Of a stretch of 64,000 nt of DNA, positions 35,559-45,452 are shown piece after piece; positions within the stretch are counted from its first letter, which is position 1, and each line of letters starts with the position of its first letter. This DNA comes from Streptomyces sp. NBC_01214 (GTDB lineage Bacteria > Actinomycetota > Actinomycetes > Streptomycetales > Streptomycetaceae): the NCBI RefSeq assembly GCF_026340975.1, contig NZ_JAPEOS010000001.1:642501-706500 (forward strand), given 5' to 3'. The translations under genes and the position numbers were made by a program. Below the pieces are notes generated by a model. That model saw only the letters and a list, made by a program, of their open reading frames with translations, was not told where the DNA came from and made no database searches.

Positions 35559-36983
35559 CGGCTCGGACGGCGGCGGAGTCGGCGCCCCCGGGATGCGGAG
35601 CACCGCCTCCGTGCCCGGGCCGCCGTCCGCCGCCGCCCGCAGCTCGGCGCTGCCGCCCGCGCGCGCCGCCGTACGGGCCACGATCGACAGGCCCAGCCCG
35701 CTGCCGGGCAGGGCGCGGGCCGACTCGGACCGCCAGAACCGCTCGAAGACGTGCGGCAGGTCCTCGGCCGGGATGCCCGGACCGTGGTCCCGTACGGTCA
35801 GCTCGCCCGCCCGCAGCGTCACCACGACCGTGCCGCCCGGCGGGCTGAACTTCACCGCGTTGTCCAGGACGTTGACCACGGCCCGCTCCAGCGCCGCCGC
35901 CTCGCCCCGTACGTACCAGGGCCGCAGGTCCGAGTCGAAGCGGAGCTCCGGACCGCGCAGCCGGACCCGGGACAGCGCGGCCCCGGCGATCTCGTGCAGG
36001 GCGACCACCTGGAGCGGGCTCCCCGCTCCGGCGTCCGGCCGGGACAGCTCTTGCAGGTCGCCGATCAGCGAGGCCAGCTCCGTCATCTGGGCCTTCACCG
36101 AGGCCAGCAGCTCCCGCCGGTCGTCGGGCGGGATGGCCCGGCCGGTCTCCTCGCTGCGGGCGAGCAGCTCGATGTTGGTGCGCAGCGAGGTCAGCGGGGT
36201 GCGCAGCTCGTGTCCGGCGTCCGCGATCAGCTGGGCCTGGCGTTCCTGGGAGGAGGCGAGGGCCGCCGTCATCGAGTTGAAGGACCGCGACAGGCGGGCG
36301 ATCTCGTCGTCGCCCGCGTGCGGGATCCGTACCGTCAGGTCCTCGGTCCGGGCGATGTGCTCGACCGCGTCGGTCAGTTCGTCGACGGGCTGGAGTCCCG
36401 TACGGGCCACCCACAGCCCGGCCGCGCCCGCGCCGACGGCTCCGATGCCGCAGACCAGGAGCAGCACCCAGGCCAGGGTGGACAGCGGCTTGTCGATGTC
36501 GGCGAGCGGTTTGGCGATGGAGACGCCGCCGAAGACCTGGCCGGTGTTGGGGGTCACCACCGGGAGCGTGTAGACGCGCATCTCGACGCCTTCGGAGGTC
36601 GTCACGGTCTGCAGGGTCTTGCCCCGCCTGCCCGCCGCGATCTCCTTGTCGGTCTCGGTCACGGGTAGGGCGGTCGGCCCGGCGACCCAGCAGTGGCTGC
36701 CGTCGGGCAGGACGATCTGGACGGTCGCGCTCAGGTTCCCGGCGATCTGCTGCCGGGGCTGCTGCGGCGGAGGGAGGCAGTCGTTCTGCATCAGGGTCCG
36801 GCCCACCTCGGCGCTGACGTTCGTCGCCATCAGGGAGCGGTCCAGCTGGTCGCGCAGCTGGGTGCGGACCATCACCCAGGACACCGCCGCCACGGCCGCG
36901 ACCGCGAGCGCCACCGCCACCGTGACCAGCAGGGCGAGGCGGGAGCGCAGCGGCAGCGCGCGGAATCTGGCCGTCGGGCTCAC
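35538..36983 (-). CDS. Sensor histidine kinase, MprB-like
   Basis: This 481-residue protein has an N-terminal membrane helix (about 14-40), an extracytoplasmic sensor of about 120 residues and a second helix ([20 protein letters not shown]). A HAMP domain, HisKA with [17 protein letters not shown], and HATPase motifs ([29 protein letters not shown]) follow. It overlaps the response regulator gene by 4 bases (ATGA). With that regulator and the S1C protease upstream it makes the order protease-regulator-kinase seen around mycobacterial MprAB-PepD, an envelope-stress system. Confidence 0.92.
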   Translation of the reverse strand: MSPTARFRALPLRSRLALLVTVAVALAVAAVAAVSWVMVRTQLRDQLDRSLMATNVSAEVGRTLMQNDCLPPPQQPRQQIAGNLSATVQIVLPDGSHCWVAGPTALPVTETDKEIAAGRRGKTLQTVTTSEGVEMRVYTLPVVTPNTGQVFGGVSIAKPLADIDKPLSTLAWVLLLVCGIGAVGAGAAGLWVARTGLQPVDELTDAVEHIARTEDLTVRIPHAGDDEIARLSRSFNSMTAALASSQERQAQLIADAGHELRTPLTSLRTNIELLARSEETGRAIPPDDRRELLASVKAQMTELASLIGDLQELSRPDAGAGSPLQVVALHEIAGAALSRVRLRGPELRFDSDLRPWYVRGEAAALERAVVNVLDNAVKFSPPGGTVVVTLRAGELTVRDHGPGIPAEDLPHVFERFWRSESARALPGSGLGLSIVARTAARAGGSAELRAAADGGPGTEAVLRIPGAPTPPPSEPSVVPNQ

Positions 36984-37711
36984 TCGGGCCCGCTCTCGCC
37001 GGCGCGTAGGGCGTAGCCGACGCCGCGCACGGTGTGGACCAGGCGAGGCTCGCCGCCGGCCTCCGTCTTGCGGCGCAGGTACATCACGTACACGTCCAGG
37101 GAGTTGGAGCTGGGCTCGAAGTCGAAGCCCCAGACGGTCTTGAGGATCTGTTCGCGGGTCAGGACCTGGCGCGGGTGCGCGAGGAACATCTCCAGCAGCG
37201 TGAACTCGGTCCGGGTCAGCTCCACCGGCCGTCCGCCCCGGGTGACCTCGCGGGTCGCGAGGTCCATGCGCAGGTCGCCGAAGGTCAGGGCGTCCTCGTG
37301 GCTCTCGCCGCCGGCTTGTGCGGTGGCGTAGGAGCTGCGGCGCAGCAGGGCGCGGACGCGGGCGAAGAGCTCGTCGAGTTCGAACGGCTTGACGAGGTAG
37401 TCGTCGGCGCCCGCGTCGAGGCCGGTGACGCGGTCGCCGACGGTGTCGCGGGCGGTCAGCATCAGGATCGGGGTGACGCTGCCGGAGGCCCGCAGCCGGC
37501 GGGCGGCCGTGAGCCCGTCCATCCGGGGCATCTGGATGTCCAGGACGATCAGGTCGGGGGCGTACGAGGCCGCCTTGTCGAGGGCGTCGAGCCCGTCGAC
37601 GGCGGTCTGCACGGCGTACCCCTCGAAGGCGAGACTGCGGCGCAGGGCCTCGCGAACGGCCGGTTCGTCGTCGACGACGAGGATCCGCGCTTCGCCTTCG
37701 GCGGCGTTCAT
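36980..37711 (-). CDS. OmpR-family response regulator, MprA-like
   Basis: This 243-residue regulator has a receiver domain with acidic VVDDEP, phosphoacceptor Asp in [14 protein letters not shown], Thr in MLTARD and Lys in DYLVKPF. The C-terminal winged helix ends ...[20 protein letters not shown] and [12 protein letters not shown] 37711 ([10 protein letters not shown]) has GGGAGGA upstream and is better than the longer frame. Partner of the overlapping kinase gene. Confidence 0.94.
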   Translation of the reverse strand: MNAAEGEARILVVDDEPAVREALRRSLAFEGYAVQTAVDGLDALDKAASYAPDLIVLDIQMPRMDGLTAARRLRASGSVTPILMLTARDTVGDRVTGLDAGADDYLVKPFELDELFARVRALLRRSSYATAQAGGESHEDALTFGDLRMDLATREVTRGGRPVELTRTEFTLLEMFLAHPRQVLTREQILKTVWGFDFEPSSNSLDVYVMYLRRKTEAGGEPRLVHTVRGVGYALRAGESGPE

Positions 37712-37787
37712 GGATGGGTCCTCCCAGGGGTGGTGGTCGGCCGTGGAGTGCGGCCCGGAGGGCCGCCTCCAGCCTCGCACGGGCGGG

Positions 37788-39050
37788 TCAGAAGCTGGTG
37801 CCGAAGCCGTCCGCGGCGGAGCCGGCGCCGGAGCCGGTGCCCGTACCGGCGGAGCCCGCGCCGCCGGGGCCGCCCTTGCGCAGGGAGTCCAGGTCGGCCT
37901 TGATCGTGTCGACCGGGATGGCGAAGCCGAGGCCGACGCTGCCGGCGGCGGAGTTGCCGGAGGCGGGGGAGTAGATCGCCGACGGCATGCCCACGATCCG
38001 GCCGTTCATGTCGACGAGGGCGCCGCCGGAGTTGCCGGGGTTGAGGGAGGCGTCCGTCTGGAGCGCCTTGTACGAGGTGGTGTCGGAGCCGGTGTCCCCG
38101 TTGAACTGGCGGCCGCCGAAGGAGAACGGCCAGCTGTCCTCGCCCTGCTGCCGGCCCTGCGGGGACTGCTGCTCCGACTTCGGCACCTTCACCTCGCGGT
38201 TCAGCGCGGAGACGATGCCACTGGTGACGGTGCCGGTGAGGCCGTCGGGCGAGCCGATGGCGACGACCTCGTCACCGACCTTGACGCCGCCGGAGTCGCC
38301 GAGCACGGCAGGCTTCAGCCCGGAGGCGCCCTCGAGCTTGATCAGGGCCAGGTCCTTGTCGGGGTCGGTGCCCACGATCTTGGCCGGGTACTTCTTGCCG
38401 TCGCTCATCGTCACCTGGACCTGGGCGGCGCCGCTCACCACGTGGTTGTTGGTGACGATCTCGCCGTCGGCGGTGAGGACGATGCCAGAGCCGGTGCCCT
38501 GGCCGGAACCGGTGCGGACGTCGATGCGGACGACCGAGGGGCTGACCTGCTCGGCGACTCCCGCGACGGTGCCGGAGCTGGACCGCGAGACGTTGGTGCC
38601 GTTGACCCCGCCGGTGCTGCCGGCCTGCCGGTCCATCAGCTGCTGGACGGCGGCCGCCGTGCCGCCGCCGACCAGGGCCGCGGCGAGCGCGACGGCGGCC
38701 AGCAGGGCGACGGGCCGCTTGGCCCGGGGTGCGGGGGCCGCGGCGTGGGCGGGCTGGTGGGGGCCGCCGCCCCCACCCCCGCCGACGCCGCCCGCGGCCG
38801 CCGGGACCGTCTCGCCCTGGATGACCGGCGGCAGGTGCGCCTCGTACCAGCCGGGAGCGGCCGGCGGGTACGAGGGCGGCGGCGGGTAGGCCCCGGCTCC
38901 TGCCCCCGTCCCGGCCCCTGCCCCGGCCCCTGCCCCGGCCTCCCGTGTCAGCCCGTCGTGCCCGCGCTGCCAGTCCTCGCCGAACGGCGCGTGCTGGGCC
39001 GGGCTGTTCTCCTGCGGGTACTCGCCTTCGCGGCGGAAGCTGTCGGTCAT
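37788..39050 (-). CDS. Trypsin-like S1C protease, membrane-anchored, no PDZ domain
   Basis: This 420-residue protein has a long Gly/Pro-rich cytoplasmic head. A membrane helix ([20 protein letters not shown]) precedes an HtrA/DegP-like chymotrypsin fold: His in TNNHVVSG, Asp in [12 protein letters not shown], Ser in [14 protein letters not shown]. After [20 protein letters not shown] it ends in a Gly/Ser tail instead of the usual PDZ domain. It lies 76 bases upstream of the response regulator on the same strand and resembles PepD of the MprAB regulon. The missing PDZ suggests a different way of choosing substrates. Confidence 0.9.
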   Translation of the reverse strand: MTDSFRREGEYPQENSPAQHAPFGEDWQRGHDGLTREAGAGAGAGAGTGAGAGAYPPPPSYPPAAPGWYEAHLPPVIQGETVPAAAGGVGGGGGGGPHQPAHAAAPAPRAKRPVALLAAVALAAALVGGGTAAAVQQLMDRQAGSTGGVNGTNVSRSSSGTVAGVAEQVSPSVVRIDVRTGSGQGTGSGIVLTADGEIVTNNHVVSGAAQVQVTMSDGKKYPAKIVGTDPDKDLALIKLEGASGLKPAVLGDSGGVKVGDEVVAIGSPDGLTGTVTSGIVSALNREVKVPKSEQQSPQGRQQGEDSWPFSFGGRQFNGDTGSDTTSYKALQTDASLNPGNSGGALVDMNGRIVGMPSAIYSPASGNSAAGSVGLGFAIPVDTIKADLDSLRKGGPGGAGSAGTGTGSGAGSAADGFGTSF

Positions 39051-39150
39051 GGCACCGACTCTGGCCGCAGATCATGAGAGCTTCCTGAGTCAGGCCTGAA
39101 AAGCCCGACAGAACCGCCTACGACCGACCTGAGAACCGGCCTTGACCCTT

Positions 39151-39165
39151 GACCTGGTGGAGGTC
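39151..39165. promoter_or_regulatory. MerR-type operator dyad
   Basis: GACCTGGTGGAGGTC has GACCT/AGGTC arms around a 5-base centre, just after TTGACC, which could be the -35 element. MerR regulators bind such dyads in long spacers between -35 and -10. It lies 27 bases before the MerR-clamp gene, so autoregulation is likely. Confidence 0.6.
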
Positions 39166-39191
39166 CCAGAGTCACGGGTGTGGAGAGCGAG

Positions 39192-40244
39192 ATGCACAGC
39201 ATTGGCGAGATGGGCCGCGACAGCGGGCTGGGCGTGAGCGCGCTGCGCTTCTACGACCGGGCGGGCGTCCTGCCGCCCGCCCGGGTGGATCCGGCGACCG
39301 GATACCGCTGGTACGCGCCCGAACAGCTCGACGAGGCCCGGCTGCTGGCCCGGCTCCGGCAGGCGGGGATGCCGCTCGCGGACGTCCGGCTGGTCCTGGC
39401 GGCCTGGTCCGGCGGGGACACCGGCCTGGTGCCCCGCCTGCTGGACGGCCACCTGCGCCGGCTCGAACGCGAGCTCGCCGATGCGCGCGGCGCGCTCGCC
39501 GCGGTACGCGCACGACTCGGACACAAGGAGAGCACCATGACCACCACCACCCGCACCGCCCGGCTGACCATGCCCGCCACGGAGTTCGCGGCCGCGCTGG
39601 ACTCCGTACGCTTCGCCGTCGGGACCGACCTCGAGCTGCTGGTGCTCGGCGGGATCCACTTCGACGTGGAGGGGGCGGACCTGCACGTCGTGGCCACCGA
39701 CCGCTACCGGATGGCCGTGGCCCGCGCGTCCACCACCGGCCACGCCGGCGAGCGGGTCCAACTGACCGTACCCGCCCCTCTCGTGGACGCCATGCGGGCC
39801 CTGCTGACCGACGGCTCCCCGGCCCTGCTCACCGTGGACGGGGACGCGGTCGAGCTGGAGACGCAAGGCCGCCGGGTCACCGGGCAGGGCCTGGGCGAGG
39901 GGTTCCCCGACCACCGTCGCCTGATGCAGCTACCCGAGGGCCGCCGCGTCCCGCTGGACGTGCCGGCGCTGCGCAAGGCCCTGGCCGGGCAGGACGGTCA
40001 GCGGTGCGCCCTCGTGCTGACGGACACCGTGACCGTCGCCGACGACGCCGAAGACGCCTACGAGACCGGCTCGGCCTCCGACGGGGACCGGGTGGGGGTC
40101 AACCCCGCCTTCCTCCTCGACGCGCTCGCCGTGGGCGACGACATGCTGCTGGAGTACGTCGGCCCCAAGGCCCCGCTGGTGCTCCTGCGCCCCGACACCG
40201 AGGACGCCTTCTCCCTGCTGATGCCGTGCACGCTGGACGCGTGA
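39192..40244 (+). CDS. MerR regulator fused to a DNA sliding-clamp (DnaN)-like domain
   Basis: This protein has 350 residues. Residues 1-110 are a MerR winged helix and dimerisation helix (MHSIGEMGRDSGLGVSALRF; ATGYRWYAPEQLDEARLL). From about residue 120 the sequence resembles domains of the DNA polymerase III beta clamp: EFAAALDSVRFAVG, the clamp signature VVATDRYRMAVARA, GEGFPDHRRLMQLPEG, RVGVNPAFLLDAL and the C-terminal FSLLMPCTLDA. True DnaN is a three-domain replication protein, so this is a regulator that has taken up clamp domains, perhaps as a ligand-binding or dimer platform. ATG 39192 has GGAG upstream; GTG 39180 is in frame. Confidence 0.85.
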   Translation: MHSIGEMGRDSGLGVSALRFYDRAGVLPPARVDPATGYRWYAPEQLDEARLLARLRQAGMPLADVRLVLAAWSGGDTGLVPRLLDGHLRRLERELADARGALAAVRARLGHKESTMTTTTRTARLTMPATEFAAALDSVRFAVGTDLELLVLGGIHFDVEGADLHVVATDRYRMAVARASTTGHAGERVQLTVPAPLVDAMRALLTDGSPALLTVDGDAVELETQGRRVTGQGLGEGFPDHRRLMQLPEGRRVPLDVPALRKALAGQDGQRCALVLTDTVTVADDAEDAYETGSASDGDRVGVNPAFLLDALAVGDDMLLEYVGPKAPLVLLRPDTEDAFSLLMPCTLDA

Positions 40245-40251
40245 CCCGCGC

Positions 40252-41274
40252 TCAGCGGCAGCCGCAGGAGCGGCGGACCACCAGCGCCGACGGGAACTGC
40301 TTGAGCCGTTCCCGTCGGGAGCCGGCCACGCGCAGGCCGTCGTCCAGGACCAGGTCCACGGCCGCGCGGGCCATCGCCGGGCGGTCCGAGGCGATCGTGG
40401 TCAGCGGCGGGTCGGTGAGGGCGGCTTCCTTGACGTCGTCGAAGCCCGCGACGGCCAGTTCCCCGGGCACGTCGATGCGCAGCTCGCGCGCGGCGCGCAG
40501 CACACCGATCGCCTGGTCGTCCGTCGCGCAGAAGATGGCCGTCGGCCGGTCGGGCCGCGCCAGGACCTCCAGGGCGACCGTGTACGCGTCGTAGCGGTTG
40601 TACGGGGCCTCGATGAGCCGGCCCTCGACGGAGCGGCCGGCCTCCAGCATGGCCCGGCGCCAGCCCTCGACGTGGTCGGCGACCGGGTCGCCGACCGAGG
40701 GGGTGTTCTCGATGCCGCCGATGCAGGCGACGTACTCGTGCCCGTGTTCCAGCAGGTGGCGGGTGGCGAGCTGGGCGCCGCCGATGTCGTCCGTGACGAC
40801 GGCGACGTCGTCGATCGCCTCCGGGCGCTCGTGCAGCAGCACGACCCGCGCGTCCCACGCCTCGATCTCGCTGGCCGCCTGCTCGCTCATGCCCTGGCTG
40901 ACCAGGATCAGGCCCGAGACCCGCATCCCGAGGAAGGCCCGCAGGTAGTGGACCTCGCGCTCGGTGCGGTAGTCGGAGTTGCCGACCAGGACCATCTTTC
41001 CTCGCTCGGCGGCGGCCTGTTCGACCGCGTGCGCCATCTCCGCGAAGAACGGCTGCCGGGCGTCCGGGACGATCATGCCTATGAGGTCGGTGCGCCGCGA
41101 GGCCATCGCTTGGGCGACCCGGTCCGGGCGGTAGCCCAGCTCCTTGATCGCGGCGAGGACACGCTCGCGCGTGGCCGGGGCGACCGGCCGGGGTCCGTTG
41201 TTGATGACGTAGCTCACGACGGCGGTCGACGTACCCGCAAGTCGTGCAACGTCATCCCGCGTCACCTTGGCCAC
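40252..41274 (-). CDS. LacI family transcriptional regulator
   Basis: This 340-residue protein has a LacI HTH ([20 protein letters not shown]) with hinge helix near residue 55, then a periplasmic-binding-protein-like effector domain ([40 protein letters not shown]). It ends in an unusual Cys-rich tail (RRSCGCR). The effector is probably a sugar or nucleoside, not identifiable here. No transport operon is adjacent. It lies between the MerR-clamp gene and glnR. Confidence 0.92.
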   Translation of the reverse strand: MAKVTRDDVARLAGTSTAVVSYVINNGPRPVAPATRERVLAAIKELGYRPDRVAQAMASRRTDLIGMIVPDARQPFFAEMAHAVEQAAAERGKMVLVGNSDYRTEREVHYLRAFLGMRVSGLILVSQGMSEQAASEIEAWDARVVLLHERPEAIDDVAVVTDDIGGAQLATRHLLEHGHEYVACIGGIENTPSVGDPVADHVEGWRRAMLEAGRSVEGRLIEAPYNRYDAYTVALEVLARPDRPTAIFCATDDQAIGVLRAARELRIDVPGELAVAGFDDVKEAALTDPPLTTIASDRPAMARAAVDLVLDDGLRVAGSRRERLKQFPSALVVRRSCGCR

Positions 41275-41352
41275 GCGCGGCAGTCTACGCGGGGTGACCT
41301 ACCGCTGGGCAGGGCGTCCTGCCGAGTGGATGGTCACAGCGACTTCGGCCGA

Positions 41353-42150
41353 TCAGGTGACGGCCGGAGTCGACTGCGCGGCAGTCTGCGAGGCCGTCTT
41401 GGCGGCCGTCTGGGCGGCCGTCTGGGACGCGGCCTTGGCCGCCGCCTGGGCCGCGGCTTCCGCCGCCGCCCGCTCGACCTTCTCCGGCGTGACGAAGCGG
41501 TAGCCGACGTTGCGGACCGTGCCGATCAGGGACTCGTGCTCGGGACCGAGCTTGGCGCGCAGCCGCCGTACGTGCACGTCGACGGTCCGGGTGCCGCCGA
41601 AGTAGTCGTAGCCCCAGACCTCCTGGAGCAGCTGGGCGCGCGTGAAGACCCGGCCCGGGTGCTGGGCGAGGTACTTGAGCAGCTCGAACTCCTTGAAGGT
41701 GAGGTCGAGCACCCGCCCCTTGAGCTTGGCGGAGTACGTGGCCTCGTCCACCGACAGGTCGCCGTTGCGGATCTCCATCGGGGAGTCGTCCGAGCCCAGC
41801 TGCTGACGGCCGGTGGCCAGCCGCAGCCGCGCCTCGACCTCGGCCGGACCCGCGGTGTCCAGGAGGACGTCGTCGATGCCCCAGTCGGCGGTGACGGCCG
41901 CGAGGCCGCCCTCGGTGACGACCAGGATCAGCGGACAGCCGGGTCCGGTGGAGCGGAGCAGCTGGCACAGCGACCGCACCTGCGGCAGGTCGCGGCGGCC
42001 GTCCACGAGGATGACGTCGGCTCCCGGGGTGTCCACCAGGGCGGGGCCCTCGGCCGGGGCGACCCGGACGTTGTGCAGCAGCAGGCCGAGGGCGGGCAGC
42101 ACCTCGGTGGACGGCTGCAGGGCGTTGGTGAGCAGCAGGAGAGAGCTCAC
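41353..42150 (-). CDS. glnR: Nitrogen regulator GlnR (orphan OmpR-type response regulator)
   Basis: This 265-residue protein matches GlnR, the global nitrogen regulator of actinomycetes, closely ([40 protein letters not shown], winged helix [20 protein letters not shown] and [20 protein letters not shown]). There is no partner kinase. It binds GlnR boxes to control ammonium assimilation genes. The start is GTG 42150, giving the known N-terminus (V/M)SSLLLLTN. The last about 38 residues are an Ala/Gln/Thr/Lys repeat tail ([20 protein letters not shown]) encoded by degenerate tandem repeats near 41355-41470. Confidence 0.93.
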   Translation of the reverse strand: MSSLLLLTNALQPSTEVLPALGLLLHNVRVAPAEGPALVDTPGADVILVDGRRDLPQVRSLCQLLRSTGPGCPLILVVTEGGLAAVTADWGIDDVLLDTAGPAEVEARLRLATGRQQLGSDDSPMEIRNGDLSVDEATYSAKLKGRVLDLTFKEFELLKYLAQHPGRVFTRAQLLQEVWGYDYFGGTRTVDVHVRRLRAKLGPEHESLIGTVRNVGYRFVTPEKVERAAAEAAAQAAAKAASQTAAQTAAKTASQTAAQSTPAVT

Positions 42151-42611
42151 GACCGACCACCTGCCCGGGTCGGACGGTGGTGCACGGTTCGCTGGTCCAT
42201 CACGTCGGTTCCTCCTCGGTCCCGTCGAGGACATGCGTGGTACTGCTTCGTACGTCTTGCCCGGCGTCCCCGCGCTCCCCGCGCCCTGGGGTCCGCATGG
42301 ATACCACTGTTCTCGGTTCGTTCAACGTGCTGAAAGCACAAAAGGACCCGGGGGCAACGTTGCCCGGATCCTCTCGCCAAGCAGAATAGCCCACCCGTCG
42401 ATGCGTGGCCGAGGCCTCTTCCGCTTCCACTTCTGTGGTTCATGCCACGCCCCCGCCCTGCGTATGCCCGGGTTTCACCGGTTCGGGGGCCCGCCGACCG
42501 GTGCCCCGGGGCCGCCCGGGCGCACGCCCGGCGCGTCGGGGCACGCCCGGGGCAGTGGTGGGAGGGGCCATCATGGAGGCCGACGGTAGAGAGCCGACGA
42601 TAGGAGCAGCA
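42151..42611. other. Divergent region between glnR and the ThiS/MoaD gene
   Basis: About 460 bases with no convincing gene. It should hold the glnR promoter and that of the thiS-like gene. The perfect 14-base palindrome GGGCAACGTTGCCC lies at 42352-42365, about 200 bases upstream of glnR. Frames running through the region lack good starts. Confidence 0.45.
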
Positions 42612-42866
42612 GTGGCAACCGGAACCATCCGCTACTGGGCGGCGGCCAAGGCCGCGGCCAAGACGGCGGAGGAGCCGTACGCGGCGCGCACACTGGCCGA
42701 GGCGCTCGACGCCGTGCGGGAGCGCCACCCCGGGGAGCTGACCCGGGTCCTGCTGCGCTGCTCCTTCCTCGTGAACGACGAGCCTGTGGGCAAGCGCCCG
42801 CATGATTCCGTCCCGCTGACCGAAGGGGGCACCGTCGAGGTGCTCCCGCCGTTCGCGGGCGGGTGA
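42612..42866 (+). CDS. ThiS/MoaD-family sulfur carrier protein
   Basis: This 84-residue ubiquitin-like protein ends in the di-glycine tail PPFAGG that is adenylated and thiocarboxylated in this family. Start GTG 42612 has AGGAG six bases upstream; the frame is open further upstream without a better start. The N-terminal strand GTIRYWAAAKAAAKTAEEPY and FLVNDEPVGKRPHDSVPLTE fit MoaD more than ThiS. It could supply sulfur for molybdopterin, thiamine or another cofactor. Confidence 0.82.
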   Translation: MATGTIRYWAAAKAAAKTAEEPYAARTLAEALDAVRERHPGELTRVLLRCSFLVNDEPVGKRPHDSVPLTEGGTVEVLPPFAGG

Positions 42867-42876
42867 GCGGAAGCCG

Positions 42877-44508
42877 ATGAGTACGCCTGAGGAACAGCAG
42901 CGCCAGCAGTACGCGCAGCAGCAGCACCAGCACCAGCAGCACCAGCAGCAGGAGGAGGACCTGTACGGGACCCAGACCTGGCAGTCCGACACCTGGGACA
43001 CCAGCTACCAGCCGGTGCACCCGCCGCTGGGCGCGGTGCCCGGGCAGCCGGTGGCTCCGGAGGGTTGGTTCCGCGACGAGGCCGCGGCGGCCCCGGCCGC
43101 CCCGGGCCCCTGGCCGGACGGCTCCGGAGCCGTCGGCGGCTACGCCCCGGCCCCGGCCCCGGAGCCGTACCCGCAGCCGGTGGCTCCGGAGGGTTGGTAC
43201 CGGGACGGGGCCCAGGCCCCGGCGCCCGCCGCGGCTCCGGTGCAGGACTGGCCGCAGGGCGCCCAGGCGGCCTACCTGCCGTCCTACCCGGGCCCCGAGC
43301 ACGACCCGCGGCACCAGGCTCAGGCCCAGGCCCAGCAGTCCCCGCAGCCGGTGGCTCCGGAGGGTTGGTACCGGGAGGGGGCCCAGGCTCCCGCGCCCGC
43401 TGCGGCTCCGGTGCAGGACTGGCCGCAGGGCGCCGAGACGGCCTACCTGCCGCCGTACCCGGGCCCCGAGCACGACCCGCGGCACCAGGCTCAGGCCCAG
43501 TCCCAGCAGTCCCAGCCCCAGCAGTCCCCGCAGCACCGGCAGTCCCCGCCGGTCGAGGAGACGGCGTACATGCCGCCGGTGGTCGACGTGTCCGCCGCCG
43601 AGCAGCCGGCCCGGGGGTACCGCCCGGCGGTAGCCGGGGGAATGCCGCCCGGGGCGGCGCCCACCCCGGCCGAGGACCCCGCCGGGGCCCCCGACGGGCC
43701 GCGGGAGATCACCTCATGGTCCCCGCCCACCCTCGCCGGCAACACCCTGCGCGCGGTCGACCCCGCTCAGGCGCGCGCCGAGGGCCGGTCGCCGATCATC
43801 GACCCCGGTCCGCAGTCCGCCATACTCACCGCCGTCCTCGGGCTGCTGCTCGCCGCGGCCGCCGCCCTCGGCCAGTACGCCCTGCTCCTGCCGCTGATCG
43901 CCTTGCAGGGGCTCACGGCGGCCGGCTGGTTCCGCCTCAACGGCATGTGGCCCGCCCGCCAGGGCATCGCCCTCGCCTTCGCCGGAGCCGTCGTCGCCGA
44001 TGCGGCCGTGCTCGCCGTCGACCCCCTGTACGGGGCCGGCGCGATCGTCGGGACCCTCGGCGCCTGGGTGCTGCTCACGCTCGTCCTCCAGCTGCGCAGC
44101 CACGCCGACCCCGACGAGCGGATGTACGGGCTGATGGCCTCGGTGGCCTCGGCCGCCCTCGCCATCATCTGCGCCGGCTATCTCGCGGCCGATTCCGCCG
44201 CCGCCACGGTCGGCGCGGTCGCCGTCGCGGTCGCCGTCTTCGCCCGTGCGCTGCCGCTGCCCACCGCTCCCTCGGTCGGCGTCTCGCTGGCCGCGGCCGC
44301 CGGCGCCGGCATCGCGGTCGGCGGGCTGACCCCGGTCGGTGCGGGCGGGGCGCTGATCGGCCTCGCCGCCGGGGTGTGCGCGCTGGTCGGGCTGCGCGTG
44401 GCGGCGTACGACTACCCGTCGAAGTTCGTGCACATGACGGCCGGTGTGGCCCTGCCGCTCGCGGCGGCCGCCCCCGCCGTGTACCTGATCGGCCGGGTGG
44501 TGGGCTGA
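42877..44508 (+). CDS. Large membrane protein with Gln/Pro-rich tandem-repeat head
   Basis: This 543-residue protein begins with a poly-Gln/His stretch (QQRQQYAQQQHQHQQHQQQE). Repeats of a PVAPEGWYRDGAQAPAPAAA unit of about 57 residues follow, the last two encoded by a near-perfect 171-base tandem repeat at 43171-43512. From about residue 310 the protein is a polytopic membrane domain with about eight hydrophobic segments. Start ATG 42877 is 10 bases after the sulfur-carrier gene. No known family beyond Streptomyces membrane proteins is recognised. Confidence 0.8.
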   Translation: MSTPEEQQRQQYAQQQHQHQQHQQQEEDLYGTQTWQSDTWDTSYQPVHPPLGAVPGQPVAPEGWFRDEAAAAPAAPGPWPDGSGAVGGYAPAPAPEPYPQPVAPEGWYRDGAQAPAPAAAPVQDWPQGAQAAYLPSYPGPEHDPRHQAQAQAQQSPQPVAPEGWYREGAQAPAPAAAPVQDWPQGAETAYLPPYPGPEHDPRHQAQAQSQQSQPQQSPQHRQSPPVEETAYMPPVVDVSAAEQPARGYRPAVAGGMPPGAAPTPAEDPAGAPDGPREITSWSPPTLAGNTLRAVDPAQARAEGRSPIIDPGPQSAILTAVLGLLLAAAAALGQYALLLPLIALQGLTAAGWFRLNGMWPARQGIALAFAGAVVADAAVLAVDPLYGAGAIVGTLGAWVLLTLVLQLRSHADPDERMYGLMASVASAALAIICAGYLAADSAAATVGAVAVAVAVFARALPLPTAPSVGVSLAAAAGAGIAVGGLTPVGAGGALIGLAAGVCALVGLRVAAYDYPSKFVHMTAGVALPLAAAAPAVYLIGRVVG

Positions 44509-44571
44509 TCCCTGCCTGACGACGGGCATGGTCAACTAGAACGCACGTACCGATTAGTAGGGGGAGGGAAC

Positions 44572-45297
44572 GTGCGTTTCCTGCGCGTCGTTGTGATCAT
44601 CGGAGTGGTTCTGGGGGCCCTGTTCGTGGGGGTGGACCGCTGGGCCGCGAGTTACGTCGAGAACCGGCTGGCCGACCGAATACAGGCGCGGCAGGGCCCG
44701 GCCGGTTCCTCGGAGGTGGAGATCCACGGCTTCCCCTTCCTGACCCAGGTGCTCAGCCGCGACCTCGACCGGGTCGACCTGAAGCTGCGGGGCGTGGAGG
44801 TCACCGCCGAGGACCGCAAGACGCGGCTGTCGGAGCTGGACGCGAGCTTCCGGGGCGTGAAGCTCAACGGTGACTACAGCGGCGGCACCGCCGACCGGGC
44901 CGAGGGCACCGCCCTCATCACGTACGCCGATCTGACGGCGGCCTCGCAGAGAGGCGCGACCCTCTCCTACGGCGGGGCGCCCGGCAAGGTGAAGGTCACC
45001 GCGTCGGTGAACGTCCTCGGCAAGGTCCTGACGCACAGCGTGGTGGCGACCGTCACCCTCGAGGACGCGCCGGGCGGGAAGGGCGGAAAGGGCGGCAAGA
45101 TCGTCCGGGTGCGCGCCGACGAGGTGCCCGGCGGGGGCGTCGCGGTGGTCGAGAAGGCGATCCGCAAGGAGACCGACTTCGACCGCGATCTCGGCAGCGG
45201 CATGCCGGCCGGACTCCAGCTCTCGTCCCTGACCTCGGACGAGGCCGGTGTGCACCTCACGCTGGGCGGCACGAACGTGGTGGTGGCCGGATCGTGA
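44572..45297 (+). CDS. DUF2993 (LmeA-like) envelope protein
   Basis: This 241-residue protein has one N-terminal membrane helix (VVVIIGVVLGALFVGVDRWA). A beta-rich extracytoplasmic domain of the DUF2993/LmeA family follows (EVEIHGFPFLTQVLSRDLDR; VDLKLRGVEVTAED), related to lipid-binding tubular folds. In mycobacteria LmeA binds phosphoinositides in lipomannan metabolism. Start GTG 44572 has GGGGGAGGG upstream. Confidence 0.82.
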   Translation: MRFLRVVVIIGVVLGALFVGVDRWAASYVENRLADRIQARQGPAGSSEVEIHGFPFLTQVLSRDLDRVDLKLRGVEVTAEDRKTRLSELDASFRGVKLNGDYSGGTADRAEGTALITYADLTAASQRGATLSYGGAPGKVKVTASVNVLGKVLTHSVVATVTLEDAPGGKGGKGGKIVRVRADEVPGGGVAVVEKAIRKETDFDRDLGSGMPAGLQLSSLTSDEAGVHLTLGGTNVVVAGS

Positions 45298-45420
45298 GAC
45301 AGTGCGGTCCGATCCGTAGAAGGACGGGCCGCGCGGCGGGTCCCGGGGGCGGTGCGGCGGCCGCACCGGGCCCTCGGATCCCAATATTCGGACGATCCTG
45401 TCTCGGTATATGACACGCCG

Positions 45421-45450
45421 GTGACAGGGCGGCTGATTCGTCCCTACGAT
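45421..45450 (+). promoter_or_regulatory. Promoter of the sulfur operon, giving a near-leaderless transcript
   Basis: GTGACA (45421-45426) and TACGAT (45445-45450) form a -35/-10 pair with an 18-base spacer. Transcription would start close to the ATGs at 45453 and 45459, which have no ribosome binding site. This fits leaderless translation of the leader peptide. Confidence 0.6.
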
Positions 45451-45452
45451 CC

